NCBI GenBank assembly: GCA_002304345.1
Contig: NEUU01000009.1
Location: 62,001 to 126,000, forward strand
DNA from: Verrucomicrobia bacterium Tous-C9LFEB
GTDB taxonomy: Bacteria; Verrucomicrobiota; Verrucomicrobiia; Methylacidiphilales; UBA1321
Direction: 5' to 3'
DNA length: 64,000 nt
Shown here: piece by piece, positions 53,917 through 61,184 of the stretch
Layout of the letters: each line of letters starts with the position of its first letter
How positions within the stretch are numbered: position 1 is the first letter of the stretch
The notes under the pieces: model-generated
The model's database searches: none
What the model saw: only the letters and a program-made list of their open reading frames with translations
Told to the model about the DNA's origin: nothing
Position numbers and translations under genes: made by a program

Positions 53917-53955
53917 AAAGCCGATTCCTGCCGAAGGCGGGGATCGGCTTTTTTT
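53917..53955 (+). terminator. Rho-independent terminator after the dehydrogenase gene
   Basis: AAAGCCGATTCCTGCC, loop GAA, then GGCGGGGATCGGCTT with a run of seven T. The stem has one weak pair. It ends the rightward GH5-like/GH39-like/dehydrogenase transcript. Confidence 0.8.
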
Positions 53956-54060
53956 AATTTTTTCGCACACCTAAGAAATGTGTTGATAATGAAGGGGATA
54001 GCTATGCGATTGGTGAGTTCATGAAAATCGAGTTATTGTGGGATATTCTCGGCGTTCACC

Positions 54061-54741
54061 ATGATCAGCGCCACCAGTAAATTGCAGGTTATTCACACGG
54101 AGCTTTGCGACAAGATCCTGCGCGGGGCATTTCAATGCGGGGATCGTCTCCCGACTACGGAAGAGTTGGCCAAGCAGTTTGACTGCAGCGTGGGAATGGC
54201 CAGCAAGGCGATTGCGATGTTGGTTCACTCGGGGTTGGTGGAGCAGCGTCGTGGCTTGGGGACCCGGGTGTTGAAGAATGTAGAAGCGGAGACTGGTTCG
54301 TCTCTGGATTTGAATGCGTTTGTGTTCATCTATCCCAGTGAAAAGCACGAGGGAATCTGGCGTACGGTCAAAGGCTTTCAGGATGCGGCGCAGGAGCAGG
54401 GGCGTCGGACCATTACGCTGACCACGGGCACGGATTATAAAAAGGAAGGCGAGTTGATCGGTCGTCTCAAGGAATTTGACGTCAAAGGGGCGGCGGTTTA
54501 TTCGACGATTTCTCTTGTTCTGGCGTGTATCCATATACCGGGGATGAATCGCATCAAGATTGAGTATCGGCGCGGTGAGAACAAGGTGTCGATGTATGTG
54601 AACGATCAGAAGGTTCTCGGTGGCTTTAATCTGGAGAAGCGCGGGTTCATTCCTGATGCGGCCTATGCGGGTGTGACGGGGTATGGCCAGGTGGCCGATC
54701 AGCAAAGCGTGGATAACGTGGTGCTGACGTTGCAGCCCTGA
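54061..54741 (+). CDS. chimeric GntR-type regulator fused to an unrelated C-terminus
   Basis: A 226-residue ORF. Residues 1-80 are a GntR winged helix (ILRGAFQCGDRLPTTEELAK, QFDCSVGMASKAIAMLVHSG). Residues 85-152 are the start of a LacI-type periplasmic-binding effector domain (NAFVFIYPSEKHEGIWRTVK), as in GntR/LacI hybrids. Around residue 153 it switches abruptly to IKIEYRRGENKVSMYVNDQK followed by DAAYAGVTGYGQVADQQSVD, which looks like the end of a secreted LamG-type protein. The normal effector domain is therefore cut short. It reads like a deletion fusion of two genes and is probably not a working regulator. Confidence 0.7.
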   Translation: MISATSKLQVIHTELCDKILRGAFQCGDRLPTTEELAKQFDCSVGMASKAIAMLVHSGLVEQRRGLGTRVLKNVEAETGSSLDLNAFVFIYPSEKHEGIWRTVKGFQDAAQEQGRRTITLTTGTDYKKEGELIGRLKEFDVKGAAVYSTISLVLACIHIPGMNRIKIEYRRGENKVSMYVNDQKVLGGFNLEKRGFIPDAAYAGVTGYGQVADQQSVDNVVLTLQP

Positions 54742-54804
54742 ACGTCGCTATTTTCGTAGAGGCGACGTTGAGACTGGGGTAAAGGAGAACTTCCGTGAAG
54801 ATTG

Positions 54805-54833
54805 ACACACCCCGGCGCAGCGCCGGGGTGTGT
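54805..54833. repeat. GC-rich intergenic hairpin
   Basis: ACACACCCCGGCGC (54805-54818) and its perfect complement (54820-54833) around a single A. It lies between the convergent chimeric regulator and ADP-ribosylglycohydrolase genes. There is no T-run on either side, so it looks more like a REP-type palindrome than a terminator. Confidence 0.5.
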
Positions 54834-54858
54834 GCAAAAATTTAAAAGGCTATAGTCA

Positions 54859-56808
54859 TCACTCGTCCCATGGGAAGCGGGGGCGGAGGAGGTCGGTGAC
54901 TCCGGCGTGGAGCCGCTTCTTGTCGCTGTAGAGGACGTGGCAGGCGAATGGCGGGCAGGTGTCGTCTGCGGCGAATTTCATGAGGACTTCGTTCCATCCG
55001 GCGCGAACGGGAAGTTCTCCATGCAGACCGCCTTCGCCACTGCCCCAGGCAGCGGGACGCAGGGGACGGGTGGCTTTGGATTCGAGGATGACTTTTCCGT
55101 TGAGCCAGACTTTGGCGGGGACTCGGGAGCAGGTGTGCAGCCAGAGGTTTTGTTCCTGGTCGCTGTGGAGAAAGCTGCGGAGGTAGACGACGCCACTTTT
55201 AAAACCGGACAAGCAGCCGGTGACGTCATTGCCATCAGAGAGGACGGCGCTCCATTCCGTGCCGCGCGCGTTCGGTTCGGTCAGGGAGCCGATGGCGGTT
55301 TCCGGTGCGAAGGGGTGATCAATAAGTTCTGCGGCCGTTTTTCCGTCCGCCGGGAAAAGTGTCGATTTGAGGTAGGTGGGGGCACCGATCAAAACGAGTG
55401 GCGACGGGGAGAGGACGGGGCGACGTTCGGGCTGGAGGTGGAAGTAAAGCGATTGGCTGTTGGCGAGGTGGGCGCGTTCGGGGGCGTGGACGGTGACAGT
55501 GCCGGTCCACGGCTGATGCGGGTGGAGGGTGAGGGGAATCGTGGCGGGAGTGGCGGTCCAGCCGACGGGCGTTTGAACGCGGAGTGTGGCGGGCATTGGC
55601 TCGGGGTGACGACTGTGGGCGGTGACGCGAATTTCTTTCGTTTCACCCGCCGCAATCTGGGGGGTGTCGAGGTAGTCGAGCGTGAGGTCGAGCCGATGGG
55701 TGAGCGGGAAGGTCAATACGGTGGGGGGCTGATTGACGGATTGCAGTGTGGCCGCGTCGGCATAGAGCGAGGCGAGATCGGTCGGCGCGGCACCGAAGCG
55801 GGCTTCGACGAGTTTCTGAATCCGGATCACGCGATCGGTGAGTTCCGTGATGCTGCGCGGAGAGGGATTGGGCGGGAGGTAGAGATTCTTGACGCCATTG
55901 GGATCGCTCGTGGCGAGGGCGTCGCCCAGCGGGGCGGCCCAGCGTTCGGGCAGGGCCTTGGCTCCCATGATGATGCCGAGAAACGAGCCGAGGGTGGCGC
56001 CGGTGCAGTCGGTGTCGTAGCCGCAGTTGACCGCTTTGCAGAGGGCGTCGCCGAAGTCTTTTCCGTAGAGCCAGCCGATGACTTGGAAGGCGATGTTGGG
56101 CGGGGAGAATTGGGCGTTGATGTGGTAGCCGATTTCAATAACGCGGCGGCGCGCTTCGAGCCAATCGCCACCATCCGCGTGCGCGGCGAGGACGGCGCGT
56201 AGGCAACGCGCGGTGAGCGATTCCTTCGGGAGATAGGAGAGACCGATGTCAATGAGCGTGGGGACGTCGCTGACGGAGAATGCGGCGGCTTCAACGGTGA
56301 CATTGAAGAGCGAGCCGTAGAGGCTTTCGCCTCCGGCGTGGTCCACAATGGAGTCGAGCAACGCATAGCGGGCGGCGAGCCGGGGTTGACCCGGTGCAAT
56401 ACAGGCCCATATCTCGGTACGGATGGGACAGCCCATGCAGTCGCGGAAATAATTATTGTAGTATCCGGCCACGGGTGGGAGGAGACCGAACCGCAGATTG
56501 GTCATCATGAGGCCATACTCGTCGAAATTGTAAGCGACGTGATCGAGCCAGTATTGGGCGAGATCGTGGGCGGTGAGATCGAGGCCGATTTCTTCGACAG
56601 CCTTGAGCCAGATGAGCTGGATTTCGAGATCGTCGTTGGGGATTCCACCTTCGCGAATCTCGGAGTAGTAGGAAGCGTTGAAGGGTTCCGCTTCGGAGTA
56701 GCATTTTTCCAGTGGCCCGCCCAAGGTGCCGCCGCAGTTCTTGCCCATCCAACAACCGAGGATTTTGTCGTAGAGGGTTTCCTGGTCAGGGAGAGCGATG
56801 GAATTCAT
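54859..56808 (-). CDS. ADP-ribosylglycohydrolase family protein with C-terminal beta domains
   Basis: A 649-residue protein. Residues 10-320 match the ADP-ribosylglycohydrolase fold: LYDKILGCWMGKNCGGTLGG, EGGIPNDDLEIQLIWLKAVE with the metal-binding acidic residues, and NCGYDTDCTGATLGSFLGII with the second Asp cluster. The C-terminal half consists of beta-sandwich segments (residues about 370-640), including an IgG-like stretch and a carbohydrate-binding-like region WLHTCSRVPAKVWLNGKVIL. In sugar loci such fusions probably act on glycans, not ADP-ribose. No signal peptide. Divergent from an AraC gene. Confidence 0.82.
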   Translation of the reverse strand: MNSIALPDQETLYDKILGCWMGKNCGGTLGGPLEKCYSEAEPFNASYYSEIREGGIPNDDLEIQLIWLKAVEEIGLDLTAHDLAQYWLDHVAYNFDEYGLMMTNLRFGLLPPVAGYYNNYFRDCMGCPIRTEIWACIAPGQPRLAARYALLDSIVDHAGGESLYGSLFNVTVEAAAFSVSDVPTLIDIGLSYLPKESLTARCLRAVLAAHADGGDWLEARRRVIEIGYHINAQFSPPNIAFQVIGWLYGKDFGDALCKAVNCGYDTDCTGATLGSFLGIIMGAKALPERWAAPLGDALATSDPNGVKNLYLPPNPSPRSITELTDRVIRIQKLVEARFGAAPTDLASLYADAATLQSVNQPPTVLTFPLTHRLDLTLDYLDTPQIAAGETKEIRVTAHSRHPEPMPATLRVQTPVGWTATPATIPLTLHPHQPWTGTVTVHAPERAHLANSQSLYFHLQPERRPVLSPSPLVLIGAPTYLKSTLFPADGKTAAELIDHPFAPETAIGSLTEPNARGTEWSAVLSDGNDVTGCLSGFKSGVVYLRSFLHSDQEQNLWLHTCSRVPAKVWLNGKVILESKATRPLRPAAWGSGEGGLHGELPVRAGWNEVLMKFAADDTCPPFACHVLYSDKKRLHAGVTDLLRPRFPWDE

Positions 56809-56879
56809 GAGGAAGAGTCTGCCCCAAGCGGGAAAAGAAAGCTTGCATGGGGTGGTGGAATGACTTGAATATTTTGGCC

Positions 56880-57794
56880 ATGCCGAATCTTGTCCCCCGT
56901 TTTCGCATCAGTCAGGAACAGGTGCGGCTGGAGTCGAGCCGACCGGTACGGGTGCAGCCGGACATTCGGCAGGTGGATTATCCGCCGCATGATCATGAGT
57001 TCGCGGAACTCAGCATCGTCTGGTCGGGCCGGGGCTGGCATCGGACGCGGGAGGGATTGCGGCCGTTGCAGGCGGGATCGATGATCGTGATGATGCCGGG
57101 GCAGGTGCATGCGTTCGAGAAGACGCGCGGCCTGATTTCGACCAATGTGTATTATCTGAGCGAGTGGCTGCTGGGTGATTTGCGCGCGTATGCGGATGGG
57201 GGCCGGTTGTTGCCGCTCTTTCTTTTCCAGAGTTTGTTCAAGCGCCCGGCGTGGCAGGAGGTGCCGTTGTTCCAGTTGAGCCCGGAGGATCAGGAGGCGT
57301 CGCGTCGGGATCTGGCGGATCTGCAGCGGGAGTTGAGTTTGCCAGAACCGTCGGCGTTTTATTTGCGGACGACTTTTTTGCGCTTTCTGTATCGCAGCGC
57401 ACGAGCGTTTGGGACGAGCGGTCGCGTGGCCGATTGGGCGGTGCCAGCGGAAGTGCAGCGGTTGCTGGACGAGGTGGAGGTGGCATTGGCGGAGCGCCGG
57501 GCGTTGTCGATGGAGCAGGCAGTACGTCGCGCGGGTTTGTCGCGGCGTCACGCGTCGCGGAAATTCAAAGAACACATTGGGATGAGCCTGGCGCGTTACT
57601 ATCAGCGGCGTCGCATTCATGTGGCCTGTGCATTGTTGCTGGACCCGACGCGTTCGGTGACGAGCGTGGCGTATGAACTCGGCTTCGCGGACGGAGCTCA
57701 TTTCACGCGCTCTTTTCATGCGGAGATGGGGGTGTCGCCGAGAGGCTATCAGCAGACTTACCGGACGGCTGAGGAAGATAAAAGACGTGATTGA
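56880..57794 (+). CDS. AraC family transcriptional regulator
   Basis: About 304 residues from MPNLVPRFRISQEQ (the frame is open 11 codons upstream). The N-terminal cupin effector domain reads DYPPHDHEFAELSIVWSGRG with LQAGSMIVMMPGQVHAF. The C-terminal double HTH reads LSMEQAVRRAGLSRRHASRK with FKEHIGMSLARYYQRRRIHV and SVTSVAYELGFADGAHFTRS with FHAEMGVSPRGYQ. It is divergent from the ADP-ribosylglycohydrolase-family gene (71 bp) and probably controls it. Confidence 0.92.
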   Translation: MPNLVPRFRISQEQVRLESSRPVRVQPDIRQVDYPPHDHEFAELSIVWSGRGWHRTREGLRPLQAGSMIVMMPGQVHAFEKTRGLISTNVYYLSEWLLGDLRAYADGGRLLPLFLFQSLFKRPAWQEVPLFQLSPEDQEASRRDLADLQRELSLPEPSAFYLRTTFLRFLYRSARAFGTSGRVADWAVPAEVQRLLDEVEVALAERRALSMEQAVRRAGLSRRHASRKFKEHIGMSLARYYQRRRIHVACALLLDPTRSVTSVAYELGFADGAHFTRSFHAEMGVSPRGYQQTYRTAEEDKRRD

Positions 57795-57822
57795 CGCGGT
57801 GAAATCTGGGAGAGTGGCGGGC

Positions 57823-58194
57823 ATGACAACGAATTCCTTCCTTCCTGCGAACAAGACCTTGATCTTTGCCTGTTCGGGCGGTTCGGATGTCGGGGGTGTC
57901 ACGGACCGGGTGGCGCGACGACTCACCCGCGAAGGCGCGGGGAAGATGTATTGCATCGCGGGAATCGGTGCGCGGACGGAAAGCTTTCTGCAAAACACGC
58001 GTCAAGCGGAACGGATTTTGGTTTTGGATGGCTGTCCGCAGCGGTGTGCGCGCAAAACATTGGAGCAGGCGGGACTGACCGTGACGCAGGCCCTGGAACT
58101 CTCTTCTCTGGGTTTCATGAAAGGGCAGACTCCCGAAGCCGAGCCGGTGATTGAGCATGTCGCCGCGAAGGCCCGGGCGGCTCTGGCATCGTAG
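57823..58194 (+). CDS. putative zinc-binding protein (DGC domain)
   Basis: About 123 residues from MTTNSFLPANKTLIFACSGG; the frame continues upstream into the AraC gene and those codons are rejected. Motifs ACSGGSDVGGVTDRVARRL, MYCIAGIGARTESF and LDGCPQRCARKTLEQAG match the DGC-domain family of small proteins with conserved Cys (here C17, C48, C75 and C79, approximately). The biochemical role is not established. It lies 28 bp after the AraC gene. Confidence 0.8.
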   Translation: MTTNSFLPANKTLIFACSGGSDVGGVTDRVARRLTREGAGKMYCIAGIGARTESFLQNTRQAERILVLDGCPQRCARKTLEQAGLTVTQALELSSLGFMKGQTPEAEPVIEHVAAKARAALAS

Positions 58195-58254
58195 GGGCGA
58201 AGGCAAAAACAAGACTCGTCAAAAAGTATCCCTCTTCCTAGAGTCGGGGCTGCT

Positions 58255-59301
58255 GTGACTACGCCTGTTATTGATTCCTCTCCTTCTGTTTCCACTGAAA
58301 AAAACAAACCGTTTATCGTCATGATCGGCCAACCCCAAGCCTTGGGGTTGGCTTACTCGCGGGCTGCCCGGACCGAATTGACCAAACTGGGATCGCTCGC
58401 GGCGACGGAATTGACCCTGGATAATTGGATGGACCACCCGGAGATCACGCGCCAGGCGGATCTCATTCTCTCCACGTGGGGTATGCCCAGGATGGACGAA
58501 AAGTTTCTCGCGGCGTTCCCGAAGCTGAAAGCGAATTTTTACGCGGCGGGAACGGTGAAGGGATTCGTAACGGACGCTTCCTATGCGCGGCCGGTGGTGG
58601 TCAGCAGTGCGGCGACCGCCAATGCGATTCCAGTGGCGGAGTATACGATTTCCACCGTGCTGATGAGCTTGAAGCGGTTTTGGAGCATGGCGCGGGACGT
58701 GCGCCAAACTAAAACCTGGAAGCGGATGGAGGAGGGCGTTCCCGGAACCTATCATTCCACGGTGGGGATTGTTTCCTTGGGCGCGGTGGGGCGTTCCGTG
58801 GTGCAGATGTTATCGCGCTTCGAACTGGATTTGATCGCTTACGATCCGTTTGTGCCGAAGGACGTGGCGGAGGAATTGGGCGTGGAGCTGGTTTCCCTCG
58901 AGGAGCTTTTTCGCCGCTCGGACGTGGTGACGCTGCATTCCCCGTGGATTCCCGAAACGGAAAATCTGGTGAATGAACGTCTGCTGCGCCTGATGAAAAC
59001 GGGGGCGACCTTTATCAATACCTCGCGCGGTGCCATCGTGAATGAGCCCGATCTCTGCCGCGTGCTGAAAGAGCGGGACGATTTGACCGCCATTCTGGAT
59101 GTCACGCATCCCGAGCCGCCGGTGGAGGGTTCACCGCTGTATCAACTTGAGAATATCATCCTCACGCCGCATATCGCCGGGAGCATGGGTAGTGAAGTCA
59201 CGCGGATGGGCGATTGGATGGTCGAGGAAATGCGCCGTTACCTGAACAAGGCACCCCTTCGTTATCAAATCACCCAAGCAATGCTCGCGCGCATGGCCTA
59301 A
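58255..59301 (+). CDS. D-2-hydroxyacid dehydrogenase family protein
   Basis: A 348-residue NAD-dependent dehydrogenase starting from GTG. The NAD domain reads VGIVSLGAVGRSVVQMLSRF with a terminal Asp (LIAYDPF). Then come HSPWIPETENLVNERLLRLM, the catalytic-Arg segment INTSRGAIVNEPDL, ILDVTHPEPPVEGSPLYQLE with the Glu, and LTPHIAGSMGSEV with the catalytic His. It probably reduces or oxidises a sugar-derived 2-keto or 2-hydroxy acid. It precedes a TIM-barrel isomerase by 19 bp. Confidence 0.9.
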   Translation: MTTPVIDSSPSVSTEKNKPFIVMIGQPQALGLAYSRAARTELTKLGSLAATELTLDNWMDHPEITRQADLILSTWGMPRMDEKFLAAFPKLKANFYAAGTVKGFVTDASYARPVVVSSAATANAIPVAEYTISTVLMSLKRFWSMARDVRQTKTWKRMEEGVPGTYHSTVGIVSLGAVGRSVVQMLSRFELDLIAYDPFVPKDVAEELGVELVSLEELFRRSDVVTLHSPWIPETENLVNERLLRLMKTGATFINTSRGAIVNEPDLCRVLKERDDLTAILDVTHPEPPVEGSPLYQLENIILTPHIAGSMGSEVTRMGDWMVEEMRRYLNKAPLRYQITQAMLARMA

Positions 59302-59320
59302 TCGGAACGGGGAATCGATC

Positions 59321-60079
59321 ATGCGTATTGGACTTGTTTCGGTGACTTATCGTAAGCTCAGCCCCGAGGAGGTCGTGTCGCTTTCTCGTGAAGCGGGCGT
59401 GGAGTGCCTCGAGTGGGGTGGTGATGTGCATGTGCCGCCTGGGGATCTTGCCCGCGCCCGGCAGGTGGCGAGCCTGACCCACGATGCGGGGCTATCCGTG
59501 GCGGCGTACGGTTCGTACTATCGATTGGCTGTCAGCGAGGCGGATGGATTACCTTTTGAAAAAGTGCTCGAAAGTGCCGTCGCGCTGGGGGCACCCGTGA
59601 TTCGCGTGTGGGCGGGAAATAAAGCCTCCTCCGAAGCCGACGAATCGTACCGCCAGCGGGTGGCTGCCGATGCGTTGCGCATCGCGGGGCTGGCTCACGC
59701 CGCTCACATCAAGATTGCTTACGAATACCATGGCGGGACGTTGACGGATGAGACCGCCTCGGCCCGCGCATTGCTCGATGCGACAGTGCATCCGGCCGTC
59801 ACCACACTCTGGCAGCCGTACAACGGTGAGAGTCTCGAAACGTGTCTGACCAGCTTGCATTCGGTGATCGATCGTCTCAGTAACGTGCATGTTTTTCATT
59901 GGTGGCCGGATGCGGGAACGCGCTTGCCGCTGGCGGAGGGGGCGGAGCGCTGGCAGCAGTATTTGACGGTGCTGCGTCAGGCGGGGAAGAATCCGGACCT
60001 TCTGCTGGAGTTCGTGCCGAAGGATGATCCGGCGGTTCTCGCCCGCGAAGTGGCGACGCTGCGCAGGTGGCTGGCGTAA
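59321..60079 (+). CDS. sugar phosphate isomerase/epimerase family (TIM barrel)
   Basis: A 252-residue xylose-isomerase-like TIM-barrel protein: RIGLVSVTYRKLSPEEVVSL at the start, ECLEWGGDVHVPPGDLARAR, VIRVWAGNKAS, KIAYEYHGGTLTDETA with a metal-binding Glu, NVHVFHWWPDA, and LLLEFVPKDDPAVLAREV. Members isomerise or epimerise sugars using a divalent metal. It likely works with the dehydrogenase just upstream. Its end overlaps the next gene by 13 bp. Confidence 0.87.
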   Translation: MRIGLVSVTYRKLSPEEVVSLSREAGVECLEWGGDVHVPPGDLARARQVASLTHDAGLSVAAYGSYYRLAVSEADGLPFEKVLESAVALGAPVIRVWAGNKASSEADESYRQRVAADALRIAGLAHAAHIKIAYEYHGGTLTDETASARALLDATVHPAVTTLWQPYNGESLETCLTSLHSVIDRLSNVHVFHWWPDAGTRLPLAEGAERWQQYLTVLRQAGKNPDLLLEFVPKDDPAVLAREVATLRRWLA

Positions 60080-60849
60080 AAAGATTTGGGGCCGAACCGG
60101 ATCTACGCTACGTTTTCCTTGTGCAGCTGGATTTTCTATGGGCGAAAAGGGAAGACGCCACACCGCCGACGGTGCTGCAACTGGATGCCACGCGGCAGGT
60201 GGCGATTGAATTTCACCACCATGAACGGGCGCGCCGTTACCTTTTGAGGTTGCGGGCGGATGGTGTCGCGCGCGTGACGATTCCCCGTCGCGGTTCCCTG
60301 CGGCAAGCCCGCCTTTTTCTCGAGGAGAATAAGCCGTGGTTGCTGCAGCAATATCAGAAATGGCAGGCGCATCCCAAAGAAACTTGGGAGTGGAGTCCGG
60401 GCGCGGAATTCTTTTTCCGAGGTGAGAAAGTGCGGTTGGAAGTGGAGGAGGAACGTTTTGCGGTCTTCTCCGGGGAGCGTATTCCCTTGCGTAAAGGAGT
60501 GTCACTTCGCCGGCAGGTGGAGGCGCGATTGCTGAAAATCGCCCAGCACGAATTACCCGGACAAGTCGTTAGCTTTGCGCGTCAACATCACTGCAAGATC
60601 GGGCGGGTGACCGTCCGCAATCAACGCTCGCGGTGGGGTTCCTGTTCCGTGCGTGGCACGATTTCCTTGAACTGGCGGATCATTCAGATGCCACCAGCGG
60701 TCAAGGATTACATCATTCTCCACGAATTGATGCACACGCGGGAGATGAATCATTCCCGGCGTTACTGGGCGCAAGTGTCCGAAGTCTGTCCTGATTTCGA
60801 AGCCGCCGAGCGCTGGATTAAAGTGCATGGCCGTGAGCTGGCGAAGTAG
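60067..60849 (+). CDS. YgjP-like M48-type metallopeptidase domain protein
   Basis: About 260 residues from a GTG at 60067; a GTG at 60121 is an alternative start. The C-terminal part has a zinc motif HELMHTREMNHSRRYW (HExxH form HELMH, third ligand His further on) preceded by VRNQRSRWGSCSVRGTISLN and WRIIQMPPAVKDYIILHELM, the signature of the YgjP/WSS1-like (DUF45) family. The N-terminal region is beta-rich (RVTIPRRGSLRQARLFLEEN). Role in the cell is not well defined. It overlaps the isomerase gene by 13 bp. Confidence 0.88.
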   Translation: MAGVKRFGAEPDLRYVFLVQLDFLWAKREDATPPTVLQLDATRQVAIEFHHHERARRYLLRLRADGVARVTIPRRGSLRQARLFLEENKPWLLQQYQKWQAHPKETWEWSPGAEFFFRGEKVRLEVEEERFAVFSGERIPLRKGVSLRRQVEARLLKIAQHELPGQVVSFARQHHCKIGRVTVRNQRSRWGSCSVRGTISLNWRIIQMPPAVKDYIILHELMHTREMNHSRRYWAQVSEVCPDFEAAERWIKVHGRELAK

Positions 60850-61184
60850 CTCACCCAGCTTGCTTGTTCTCCAATCGCATTGGATGAATTCACAGCCAAA
60901 GTGAGAAATATTGTCCCACCTTACCGGTAGGTATGGCGAATGATACTTTATCCTAAGATTAGCTTTCCACATGCAATGTTTAAGTGGCTAATTATCAGGA
61001 GGATTTGAAATCATCGTTAGTGATTCAAAAGCAATGGCATGCATAAGTTTTAGAGGAAGGTTTCGAGGCTTTATGAAGTAGTTCTTATATTAGTTGATGT
61101 AGATACAATAGGGCTTGGACTTATCGTGGCTCGTTATTATCTTGCCCGGCGCGAGTGAGATAAACACGAAACCAAACGAGCTTT
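60850..61184. promoter_or_regulatory. AT-rich upstream region of the adhesin gene
   Basis: About 335 bp with no gene. It is clearly more AT-rich than its neighbours, as expected for a promoter region of a long secreted protein. A GC-rich imperfect palindrome (CCTTACCGGTAGG) lies near 60921. No -35/-10 pair could be fixed. Confidence 0.35.

Noticed and set aside
54907..56202. 431-codon plus-strand frame opposite the ADP-ribosylglycohydrolase-family gene
   Set aside because: Antisense shadow with biased Gly/Val/Glu composition and no recognisable motif.
56805..57998. 397-codon minus-strand frame opposite the AraC gene
   Set aside because: Arg/His/Pro-rich composition and complete overlap with a clear AraC-type gene.
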